Assembly: GCF_020520425.1 (NCBI RefSeq)
Contig: NC_079487.1
Location: 65,960,398-66,024,397 of the forward strand
Direction of reading: 5' to 3'
From: Spinacia oleracea
Taxonomy: Eukaryota; Streptophyta; Magnoliopsida; Caryophyllales; Amaranthaceae
DNA: 64,000 bases
Shown here: piece after piece, positions 55,318 through 64,000 of the stretch
How the letters are laid out: every line of letters begins with the position of its first letter
How positions within the stretch are numbered: position 1 is the first letter of the stretch
The notes under the pieces: model-generated
The model's database searches: none
What the model was told of the DNA's origin: nothing
Seen by the model: the letters and a program-made list of their open reading frames with translations, nothing else
Made by a program: the position numbers and the translations under genes

Positions 55318-55323
55318 CAATTA
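55315..55323 (+). promoter_or_regulatory. Putative programmed readthrough site TAG CAA TTA
   Basis: In-frame stop between protease and RT followed by CAATTA, the classic leaky context (TAG CAR YYA) known from tobamovirus replicase. No other stop lies between the gag ATG and the end of pol at 58602. Confidence 0.75.
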
Positions 55324-58300
55324 CAGCCAGGGTCGACGTCGGACGACCCCGACGACCAACAAATCGACGAGATAGTACTAGACCAGACAAAGCCAGACCA
55401 AGTCATAAGGATCGGAGCCTCACTGCCTGACAACATCAAAAGTCAGATAGTGTCGTTTCTAAGAGAAAACTCGGACTGTTTCGCTTGGTCGCACGAGGAC
55501 ATGACAGGAATCAGCCCAGACGTGATTACCCACAAGCTCAACGTCGACCCCAGCTTCAGACCGGTAAAACAGAAACGACGTAAATTCGCACCCGAAAGGA
55601 ATAAAATCATAGACGAAGAAGTCCAAAACCTGATAGATTCAGGGAAGATCAGAGAGGTCAAATATCCAGACTGGTTAGCAAACGTCGTCGTCGTCAGCAA
55701 AAAGAACGGAAAATGGAGAGTCTGCATCGACTTCACAGATATCAACAAAGCTTGCCCCAAAGACCCATTCCCTCTGCCGCACATCGACGCCCTGGTCGAC
55801 GCCACAGCCGGACACGAGCTACTCACATTCATGGACGCCTACTCAGGATACAACCAAATCCTTATGCACCCAGACGACCAGGAAAAAACATCTTTTGTAA
55901 CGGATAGAGGAATTTATTGTTATAAAGTCATGCCTTTTGGTCTTAAAAATGCAGGTGCGACGTACCAAAGATTAGTCAACAAGATGTTTAAAGACCAACT
56001 CGGAGACACAATGGAGGTATACATTGACGACATGCTGGTGAAATCGAGGAAGGCTGACGATCACGTGGAACACTTACGACAATCCTTCGACATACTAAAA
56101 AAGTACGGTATGAAACTTAACCCGACTAAATGTTCTTTCGGAGTGTCCGCAGGAAAATTCTTAGGTTACATCGTCACCCAACGAGGAATCGAGGCCAGCC
56201 CCGACCAAGTGCGCGCGATCATCAACATTCAATCCCCGCGGAACATAAAAGAGGTACAACGCTTGACAGGGAGAGTGGCGGCACTGAACCGTTTTATATC
56301 ACGGTCGTCGGACAAGTGTCGATTATTTTACGACGTCCTGCGCAAGAACAAGGGGTTTAACTGGTCCGACGACTACGAAGCAGCCCTGCAGAACCTCAAA
56401 AAATACATGATGTCGCCGCCCCTCCTATCCAAGCCAAAAGAAGGAGAAGTCTTACAACTCTATTTAGCCGTTAGCTCGACGGCAGTGAGCGCGGTCCTAG
56501 CTCGAGAAGACGAAGCACAACAACTACCCATTTATTACATCAGTAAGTCACTACTGGAAGCAGAGACCAGGTATTCTTCCCTCGAAAAACTCGTTTTAGA
56601 ACTCGTTGCCGCAGCCAAAAAACTAAGGCATTATTTTGAAACTCACCAAATAGTGGTGATGACTAACTATCCAATCAAGTCCGTGATGCGTAGGCCAGAA
56701 CTGACAGGTCGAATGGAGAAGTGGACAATGGCACTAGGAAGGTTCGACATCAAGTATCAACCAAGGACGGCTGTAAAATCACAGGCCCTAGCAGATTTTG
56801 TGGCAGACTTCAGCCCCGACTTAGAGAGGATAGCAGACGACGAAGTCAAACTCATCAACAACATAGAAGGAATATGGACACTCTTCGTCGACGGCTCATC
56901 TAACTTTCGTGGTGCAGGTTTAGGCGTCGTACTAAAGTCACCACAAGGGGACATGATAGCACAGGCAATCTGCTGCGATTTCAAGGCAACTAACAACGAA
57001 GCAGAATACGAGGCGCTAATCGCCGGAATGACATTAGCTATGGAATTAGGGGCAAGCGGACTTAACATCTTCAGCGACTCACAACTAATCGTCAACCAGA
57101 TTAACGGCGACTACGAAGCTAAAGACCTAAAAATGACCTTGTATCTCGAGAAAGCAAAAGAGTTAACTTCCAAATTCAAACCCTTCTCCATCAAACAAGT
57201 CCCAAGAGACCTAAACACGCAAGCCGACGCCCTTGCCAACCTAGGATCCGCACTCAGAAAATCACCATTCTCGACCATACCTCTAGTACACCTACTGTCG
57301 CCCGCCGTCGAGAAAGACATACCACAAGACGCCAGCCTCGTCCTATCAACCTTAAACACAGACAGTTGGACCAAACCCATCTTCGATTACCTAAAGCACG
57401 AAACTCTACCCGACGACAAGCTAGACGCCAGAAAGATACTTTTCAAAGCTTCACGATATGTTATTTTGCAGGACGTACTATTTAAGCGATCAGCAAACGG
57501 AATGTTGATGCGATGTGCCGAAGAGATCGAATGGGAAATACTATTGAAACAATACCACGAAGGAGAATGCGGAGGACACGAAGGAGGACGAAGCTTATCA
57601 ACCAGAATCAAAAGAAATGGATACTATTGGCCAACAATGCTTAAGGACGCCATGAGGTACGTATCCAAGTGCGACAAGTGCCAACGACACGCAGGTATGA
57701 CACATAAACCATCCGAATTCTTGCATCCAACCCTAACTCCGTGGCCTTTCATGAAATGGGGGATGGACATTGTTGGCAAATTGCCCGTCGCCCCAGGACA
57801 AAAGGTCTTCATGTTAGCCCTAACAGATTATTTTTCCAAGTGGATAGAAGCAGGTGCATTCCAACAAGTAAGGGACAAAGAGGTATGCTCGTTCATATGG
57901 ACTAACATAATATGCAGGTTCGGAATACCGTCAGAAATCATCTGCGACAACGGATCACAATTCATCAGCGACAAGACAAGAGCTTTCTGCAAAACATGGA
58001 ACATCGAGCTAAAGACGTCGACGCCCAGATACCCCCAAGCAAACGGACAGGCGGAATCCAGCAACAAAACGATCATCGCGTCGCTGAAAAAGCGGTTGGA
58101 CGACAAGAAGGGGCGATGGGCAGAAGAATTGCCATCCATCCTATGGGCCAACAGGACGACGCCTAGGACGGCGACGGGACAGACTCCCTTCTCACTCGTT
58201 TACGGGTGCGAAGCGGTACTTCCCCCTGAAGTGACGTTGCCCAGTGCACGATATGGACTCATGACGCCAGAGCAAAACGACGTAGAACTCAACGAAAACC

Positions 58301-58602
58301 TCGACAACACAGAAGATCTCAGGGAAGCAGCATTGATAAGAATGGCGTCACAACAACAGATCGTGGCAAAATGCTTCAACAAAAATGTCAAAGTGAAAAT
58401 GTTCAAAGAAGGAGATTGGGTACTGCGCAGAGTATTTCAAAACACGAAAGAATTAAACGCGGGTAAGTTAGCACCAGCTTGGGAAGGACCGTACTTGATC
58501 GACAAAATCGTCGGAAAGGGGGCATACAGACTCATTACCAAAGATGGCAAGTCGGTCCCCCGAAGCTGGAACGCAACACATCTTAAACTCTACCATTTTT
58601 GA
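55318..58602 (+). CDS. Tat-D pol: RT, RNase H (degenerate), RNase H, integrase
   Basis: Continues in the gag frame; no ATG at its start. RT: FRPVKQKRRKFAPE, WRVCIDFTDINKACPKDPFP, MDAYSGYNQI, FGLKNAGATYQRLV and YIDD at 56020-56031. The first RNase H (about 56440-56790) keeps the fold sequence (YYISKSLLEAETRYSSLEKL) but has AVS where the catalytic DAS is expected. The second RNase H has LFVDGSSN, NNEAEYEAL, IFSDSQLIVNQI and NTQADALANL, so D, E, D and D are present. Integrase: zinc finger YHEGECGGHEGG...CDKCQRH; core LTDYFSKW, ICDNGSQF and NGQAESSNK; C-terminal GPYLIDKIVGKGAYRL. No stops or frameshifts. It copies the RNA to DNA and inserts it. Confidence 0.95.
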   Translation, partial: QLQPGSTSDDPDDQQIDEIVLDQTKPDQVIRIGASLPDNIKSQIVSFLRENSDCFAWSHEDMTGISPDVITHKLNVDPSFRPVKQKRRKFAPERNKIIDEEVQNLIDSGKIREVKYPDWLANVVVVSKKNGKWRVCIDFTDINKACPKDPFPLPHIDALVDATAGHELLTFMDAYSGYNQILMHPDDQEKTSFVTDRGIYCYKVMPFGLKNAGATYQRLVNKMFKDQLGDTMEVYIDDMLVKSRKADDHVEHLRQSFDILKKYGMKLNPTKCSFGVSAGKFLGYIVTQRGIEASPDQVRAIINIQSPRNIKEVQRLTGRVAALNRFISRSSDKCRLFYDVLRKNKGFNWSDDYEAALQNLKKYMMSPPLLSKPKEGEVLQLYLAVSSTAVSAVLAREDEAQQLPIYYISKSLLEAETRYSSLEKLVLELVAAAKKLRHYFETHQIVVMTNYPIKSVMRRPELTGRMEKWTMALGRFDIKYQPRTAVKSQALADFVADFSPDLERIADDEVKLINNIEGIWTLFVDGSSNFRGAGLGVVLKSPQGDMIAQAICCDFKATNNEAEYEALIAGMTLAMELGASGLNIFSDSQLIVNQINGDYEAKDLKMTLYLEKAKELTSKFKPFSIKQVPRDLNTQADALANLGSALRKSPFSTIPLVHLLSPAVEKDIPQDASLVLSTLNTDSWTKPIFDYLKHETLPDDKLDARKILFKASRYVILQDVLFKRSANGMLMRCAEEIEWEILLKQYHEGECGGHEGGRSLSTRIKRNGYYWPTMLKDAMRYVSKCDKCQRHAGMTHKPSEFLHPTLTPWPFMKWGMDIVGKLPVAPGQKVFMLALTDYFSKWIEAGAFQQVRDKEVCSFIWTNIICRFGIPSEIICDNGSQFISDKTRAFCKTWNIELKTSTPRYPQANGQAESSNKTIIASLKKRLDDKKGRWAEELPSILWANRTTPRTATGQTPFSLVYGCEAVLPPEVTLPSARYGLMTPEQNDVELNENLDNTEDLREAALIRMASQQQIVAKCFNKNVKVKMFKEGDWVLRRVFQNTKELNAGKLAPAWEGPYLIDKIVGKGAYRLITKDGKSVPRSWNATHLKLYHF

Positions 58603-59192
58603 AATCTCGTCGTAACCAATTTTATCAGTCGTCGTATCGTCGTCTTTACTTTTCTTTATCGTTTTATTTTAAAAACCATTACTGACTTAGGCATCGGAGG
58701 GCCGTTGGCATCCCCAACGGCCAATCCTCCTAGCGACCCCTGTTTTCTTTTGCAGAATGCAAGACGCACGACGAATGACATCCATAAGCAACAACGTACG
58801 ACTCAGAACGAGATCGCAAGAGACAACGAACTAACAACGCAGGTATGATTTTACACATCAGTCGGTTCAATACTTATTACTTGCAAAGCATCTGCTACAC
58901 GAAACTAAGACATCAAAACGCAACGGGATAACCATAAAGAACAAACGACTAAGGAAAAGAAAAACAAACTTAACATACACGACGCGCGACCCCTAAGGCC
59001 ACGACTTCCGAAATTCAAACACAAAACATTATCCAAACACCGCGTCGCCACTACCGACGACGAATAAAAACATTCCAAACACAAAAACAAAACACAAGTC
59101 ATCCAAACCACCTCGTCGTCGCCATCGACGACGAGTAAAGAAGTTCACCAACAAAACACAAAAACCAACAGAAATTCGAAAACTACAAACTG
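58603..59192. other. Tat-D spacer with post-pol hairpin
   Basis: 58696-58730 forms a hairpin: GGCCGTTGG pairs with CCAACGGCC around CATC, extended by GGAGG/CCTCC with a bulge. The rest, up to the antisense gene stop at 59193, is non-coding with repeated CGACGACGA-like motifs. Equivalent hairpins follow pol in Tat-A, Tat-B and Athila. Confidence 0.7.
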
Positions 59193-61454
59193 TTACATCC
59201 CTTCTTCCTGAGTAGAGACCACGGCTTCCTGCTCCGACTCTTGCTCTGGGGGCACGACTGGCACCTCCACCGACACCACGTCCAACGTCTCGTCTTGAGA
59301 AACGACGACGAGGGCCTCCTCTTCGCACCCAACAGCTAAAACCTCCCCCTCTTGGTCCGGAACAGGCGCACTCACCACCAACAAAGCCGCATCCACCTCC
59401 GTCGCCTCAGTACTAGCAGTGTCAGCCGTCTTCGCCAACTCCTCCGAATCCACCACAGGCACCGACAGGTCAGCCATGGTACCGCCATTAGCCAGATAGT
59501 CATCCACCTCCTTTTGACATGGCCAAAGGCTAGTCTCCCCAATCAGGCAGGTACATCATCTGCGCCCGCGTCCTCCATATAGCGAGAGCCTCGACGTCCT
59601 TCGCCTCCTCCTGCAGGGCGTCGTACAAGCTCCTCAATCCATCCAACTCCTCCGTCGTCGAGGTCAACTCCTCCTTCACTTTCTCCAGATCCTTAGCCAC
59701 GTCGGCTAACTGCTTATCCTTACCTTTCAATTGATCACCCTTGGCCTTAACCACCGCAGCAAGATCCACGACCTTCTTCTCAGCAGCTTTCCACTTCGCT
59801 TCCCACGACGCGGCCGCCTTCTTCGCCGTCGCTGTCAGCTGCCTTGCATTCGTCACCTCGTCGCACAGCAACGAACACTGCCTACGTACAGCCAAGGCAG
59901 CCTGCGACGCCTACGCAAAACCAGTGCCAAAACAGATTTACACAACATACATCTTTCGCAAACAAAAAAGAAGAAAAAACTAAATAAAACTCACCCGCAG
60001 ACTAAGCTCAGCGGCGTCCGACGCGGCAAGAAGAGGATCCACCTCGTGATATCGTCGATACGTCGTAGGCAAGATCAAGCGATCAGCGAAAGGCCATATA
60101 ACCGACGCCTCTTCATCACCCAAGAAGCTTGGGGGCAAAGTGATAACCGTATCCTCGACAGGATCCGTCTCGACAGGACGCTTCTTGGCCGACGAAGTAG
60201 ACACTTTACTAACGTCGACAGCAGCAGACGACGCCTTGAACGGCTGTGGAGGCGACGACGAAGCAATCGGATGAAAGCCTTCGGCTCCTATGACGACAGG
60301 CGTCTCGGCCGACGAACCTATCGCAGAAAACCGAGGTACGACCGTCATACCTCGTCCACCAGAAGTCGAGGACGACCTCAGTCGCTTCCTTGCACGCTCC
60401 TGAATCTCGCTCTGAGACATCCTCGACACAGGCCGAGACGAAAGAGTATGCTCTACACCCAATACAAAAAATAAAGTTCAAACATTATCCAAAGCAAAAA
60501 CAAAAATATATACAAACCCCGAAATAAACAAACGACAAATACCTGAGTTGTCAGCCATATCACCTACTTCACCTTCGGCGGACGATGAGTTTGCCACTAC
60601 CTCCTCAAGCAAATCCAACCTTTTCCGACGACGAGTCAGTTGACCTGATTCCTCGTCTATTTCCTCCTCCTCGGCGACGTCGCCTGACCGGTCCACCTCC
60701 TGCTCGTCTAAAAACTCTCCGTCGCGACTGAAAGACCTATCCTCGACAGAATAACCCAAGAACTTCCGATACTTATCCTCAGAATCAGCGTTCAACTCAG
60801 TCAACGACGACGCCTTGACAACTGCAAAACAAAACCAAGTAAGGCGACGTTCAGTAAAACGACGAGAAACAAAGATAAAACGACACATTTACCTTCCATC
60901 GTCCATCCCTCGACCAGAAACCGCCCTTTATCTCCCAGAGAATCTTTGCCTACAAAGACAAAACGACTCTGCCAACCCCTGTCGTTCACACCTAAACCAA
61001 CACCTAAGTTCGTCTTCCCCTTCTTCGTAACCAAGGTATACCTACAACACTTCTGCAGTGCTAGGTCGTAAGTGTACATCAAATCAGACAGGTCAAACGG
61101 CGTACGCCAGTTCGCAGTAACTCCGTGCACCACCGTGAAAACCCGCCATATCTGGGGCATCAACTGACCCGGGCTCAAATGGAAAACCTCGATAAAGGAC
61201 CTAACTAGAGGAGTGAAAGGAAATTTGAAGCCAATTGTGAACGGATACTCATACATAACCACATACCCCTCTGGACAGTCAAAGGCTTCCTCATCCGAGC
61301 CGGGAATCTTCACTTCCGCCGACGGCGGCAAACCAGCAAGTTCAACAAAAGCCGCCGGATCCACCACAGTAGAATATATCGGGTTAAGGGACTTAACCCG
61401 AGTGGAACCCGACTCCCCCTTTCCTCTCGCTACAACCGACTTAGATCTACCCAT
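59193..61454 (-). CDS. Tat-D antisense gene (putative gypsy-type transposon protein, PF04195-like), spliced
   Basis: Minus strand, four exons with GT-AG introns: 61454-60893, 60821-60543, 60452-59995 and 59910 to the 3' end. Exon 1 starts MGRSKSVVARGKGE and carries CPEGYVVMYEYPFTIGFKFP, FTPLVRSFIEVFHLSPGQLM and WRVFTVVHGV, the pattern of the putative gypsy-type transposon domain (PF04195). Exon 2 is acidic; exon 3 has RARKRLRSS and an IWPFADRLILP segment. Exon 4 is a long Lys/Glu/Ala coiled coil (about 59895-59590). A one-base frame change near 59535 separates WG(D) from TSLWPCQKEVDDYLANGG, so either the end is at 59530 or the copy has a small mutation there; the stop of the longer form is at 59193. 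The gene converges on pol. Function unknown. Confidence 0.75.
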
Positions 61455-61738
61455 CTCACTTACAAAAATCTACAAGGAAATCGAAAAAGAAAGCAAATTT
61501 TACCTGAAATCGAACAAACTCAGTGCGAAAATCGACTTCGCTTTCTCCCTCTTCTCTCTCCTGCTTTCGGATCTAGAAATTTTTTGAAAAACTTGGTGTG
61601 AAGAACTTTATTGCATGTCGTGAATTGGTATTTATTACTCTAGAATTTTGAACGGTTTTATCCCACGAACTAGGCAGTTGGAGACGGTTTTTTAATTTGA
61701 ATTGTTTCTTTTGCTCTGTGTGACTCCGCAAATTCACA
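61455..61738 (-). promoter_or_regulatory. Leader and putative promoter of the Tat-D antisense gene
   Basis: Between the ATG at 61454 and the polypurine tract. On the minus strand TAATAAATACC at 61636-61626 is a possible TATA element, about 170 bp before the ATG. The stretch just upstream of the ATG is purine-rich on the minus strand. No GC dyads like those of Tat-A/B. Confidence 0.4.
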
Positions 61739-61751
61739 ATTGGGGGCAAAC
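61739..61751 (+). promoter_or_regulatory. Tat-D polypurine tract
   Basis: ATTGGGGGCAAAC next to the 3' LTR start TGTTATCCC. Confidence 0.85.
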
Positions 61752-62437
61752 TGTTATCCCACTTTTTGGACTAACGACATAACCGTTCTAACGTTTGATC
61801 ATGTCGTGTCAGCCAGGTCCTGTCGTGTCGCAGGTAAACACAGCTCCAGGGAGATACGTCCGACGTAGCATCGTACGACGAGGTATAACCGACGAAGGAC
61901 AGGCGACAAAGTACAGGCAACTGAGACACGTCCTCGAGAAACGGGTTGATGAAGATAAGTTGACCTAAAGCCCATGATAGGCAGCGCCGTCAAGCTAGCA
62001 AGAACGAGTCCAAGACACACGCGAGAAGCGCGGAAGCAGTTGAAGACTGAAGAGACGTGTGACAAAGATACTCCTATCTTTGTGGGATTTTCTCAACCGA
62101 TTAGACCGTTGAGAATATCCTATAAAAGGACGAAGATAATGACAAGAAAAGGACGTTCACTCAAGCTCTAATACTCTTAAGCTATAAACTGTTTCAGTAT
62201 TCATTATTGTACTTGAGATTTTTGATATCGATTCTCAGAAAGAAAAGCATAAACAATCATATAGAATACTTAGTGGATTGATAGTCTCATAGCTATCCGC
62301 GGTTTTTTACCTTATTCCAGGGTTTTCCGCGTCAACACTCCTCTGTGTCGTGCCTCTTTATTTGTGTCGTTGATTCTTTGCTTAGTTAGTGTCGACCCTA
62401 GCCGAAAGTCGCCCCCATACGAATTTTGGCATAAACA
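61752..62437 (+). repeat. Tat-D 3' LTR (686 bp)
   Basis: Identical in length to the 5' LTR and different at four bases. Followed by GATAC (62438-62442). Confidence 0.96.
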
Positions 62438-62442
62438 GATAC

Positions 62443-63062
62443 TGGACATTATTAACAGGTTTCTAAGTTCTATTTATCCTGTCATTTCATCTGCATATTA
62501 ACAGATTGTTCCGTTTCAACTCTTATATACTTTCCATTGAAAATAAAATGATCAAATCATTTATTTTACTTCGTATGTGATTGTTCTCTTTGAACCAAAT
62601 CTTTGGTAATAGGCTTAACTGCAGCTTCTGCTTTCTTGTTACTTCTCACTGATTTTGGGAGATGTTTAGCTGAAGAATTTTATCAAACCATTTACTATTA
62701 TATCTTCGTATGTGATTGGATTGACAGAGCTAACAACAGGTTTAGTTTATATTCAGCTTTTGCAAATTTCTTGAAAAATTTATCATGATCTCTTTTTCTT
62801 AATTTTGATCTGATTTCAACCGATTTCTTTCCAAAGTAATCAAACAATAAAACAATCACATGTCATTATTCTCATTTCTCAGCAATACATAGCACACATA
62901 TATAGAAGGATATGAAAGGCAGAAAAGGTTGTAAGTAAGGTCTCTCACCAACATTGAAGAAGTAAAAAATTCCCAGAAAACAAGCTAAAAGAAGAGATGA
63001 ACCACTAGAAACAGAGATTACAGTGATAACACTGTAATTGTCAAATGTTTTCGATCTCCAGT
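62443..63062. other. Downstream region and 3' UTR of the annexin gene
   Basis: AT-rich. The part next to the stop codon (about 62880-63062) probably holds the annexin 3' UTR on the minus strand. I see no other gene. Confidence 0.5.
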
Positions 63063-63931
63063 TTAGTGATTCTCCTTTCCGAGCAAAGCAAGGAGGAAAG
63101 GCTCGTAGTCCCAGTGAGTTTCCTTGATCACAACTTCCTCCAAGGTCTTACTGTGTCTCTGGTGGAATAAATCCTTAATCTCTCCCAAGTCCTTTTCAGC
63201 CCTTGTTACTATGACTCTAGTCAGTGCATCCTCATCAGTTCCGTGCTTCATTAGCGCATCAGTAAGAACCTAATGATGATTTCAGATGCATAATGAGTTT
63301 ACACTTTCATTTTAAACATGAAAATACTTGAGGCTATATTATCAAAACATACACAAGCTAGCTACCTACCTGTTCCAAATACTCCTGGGGGGACTTGATG
63401 CATCGAATAGCAGCTTGGAGTGCTACGACGAAGTCCTTATCGTGATCGGAATCCAAAACCTGTGGAAATTATTTTTCCCTTTTCATATCCAAAAGAACAA
63501 ATTTCTTTTCATATAAGTTGAGACGAGTTCTGATAAGGAAAAACATATCAGAAAGTTCAAAGGTCTACGGGTTCATTTAGGGCTATACAAGTTCAAATTT
63601 CAACTAAAGAAGTTCATACAAGGAAAAATGATAAGAAAAACAAGATTTCATGAGTTTAAATAAGGGGTTTTAAGTTGTAAAGAACGGTGCCTAAGTGTTG
63701 TAATGATTGTTAGTGCACCTCAACAATGGGAGTGCCATGAATATCTCCAAAGCGGTAAAAGGTTGAAATGAGATGAGCCTTGCTCCTTGTGGTCAGGATC
63801 CTTATGATCTCATCATGGTTGTATTCCTTATCTTTGATACAATCTTGAAGGATTTCAGCCTCTTTCTCAACCAATTTTGGGTCTGACACTTGAGTCTCAT
63901 GCCTGTGAACACTAACTAGAAGAAGTAGCAG
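63063..63931 (-). CDS. Annexin, last three exons (partial gene)
   Basis: Minus strand exons 63931-63719, 63459-63370 and 63269-63063 (TAA), joined by GT-AG introns in matching phase. The protein covers the end of the molecule. Repeat III carries VSVHRHETQ, EYNHDEIIRILTTRSKAHLI (with an IRI motif that plant annexin literature links to actin binding) and VLDSDHDKDFVVALQAAIRC. Repeat IV has HGTDEDALTRVIVTRAEKDL and ends YEPFLLALLGKENH. The type-II calcium loop of repeat IV reads KHGTDE, lacking the first Gly of GxGT, so calcium binding there may be weak. Annexins bind acidic phospholipids and act at membranes. The 5' exons lie beyond 64000. The retrotransposons begin about 0.6 kb past its stop. 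Confidence 0.9.
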
Positions 63932-64000
63932 CTGCAACAATATTGAATATTAGGAAATTTTGACTATGCCAAATCTAACAACAACTTAACATGATCAATG

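Larger units (their letters stand above)
52510..62437 (+). mobile_element. Tat-D, nearly intact Retand-like Ty3/gypsy element with antisense gene
   Basis: 9928 bp with 686-bp LTRs, GATAC duplications, PBS, polypurine tract, open gag-protease and open RT-RNase H-RNase H-integrase in one frame separated by a single TAG, and a spliced antisense gene. The two RNase H domains place it in the Tat lineage, and gag/RT resemble Retand-type elements. LTRs differ at four positions by direct comparison, so it is young. Confidence 0.96.

Overview
The window is nuclear DNA of a flowering plant, probably a eudicot. Almost all of it is LTR retrotransposon sequence inserted one element inside another. The only host gene I recognise is the 3' part of an annexin gene on the minus strand at the right edge (63063-63931). 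The nested plant-type Ty1/copia and Ty3/gypsy (Tat, Athila) families, a CACTA element and an intron-containing annexin gene rule out a prokaryote. I cannot name the species.

Layout. (1) 1-5228: 3' part of Copia-1, an Angela/Tork-like copia element (+), running from gag to its 3' LTR. (2) 5229-7099 and 41495-48530: Tat-B, a Ty3/gypsy Tat-lineage element on the minus strand. It was split by Tat-A and its 5' LTR was split by a CACTA element (46303-48362). (3) 7100-41489: Tat-A, a defective Tat element (+) flanked by ACACC duplications. (4) 18415-40397: an Athila-type element (+) inside the 3' LTR of Tat-A, flanked by GGTAA. (5) 24439-34708: Copia-2 (+) inside the Athila, flanked by CAAGT. (6) 48531 to about 51900: an Ale/Retrofit-like copia element (-) into which Tat-B was inserted. 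(7) 52510-62437: Tat-D, a nearly intact Retand-like Tat element (+) with 686-bp LTRs that differ at four positions, flanked by GATAC. (8) 62443-64000: gene-side DNA with the annexin exons. The inferred order of insertion is Ale copia, then Tat-B, then Tat-A, CACTA and Copia-1 (separately), then Athila in Tat-A, then Copia-2 in Athila. Tat-D is an independent, recent arrival.

How the parts work together. Tat-D shows a complete programme. It has an LTR promoter, a primer-binding site, gag-protease ending in a TAG in a leaky context (TAG CAA TTA), then RT, a degenerate RNase H, a second RNase H and integrase in the same frame. A hairpin follows pol, and then a spliced antisense gene of the putative gypsy-type transposon family (PF04195-like) converges on pol. 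Tat-A and Tat-B carry the same layout with other antisense genes (DUF7745/plant-mobile-domain-like). Their antisense promoters share a GC-rich dyad plus TATA design with the sense LTR promoter. Tat-A lacks gag, protease and most of RT, and Copia-2 has decayed coding DNA between near-identical LTRs, so both were probably mobilised in trans.
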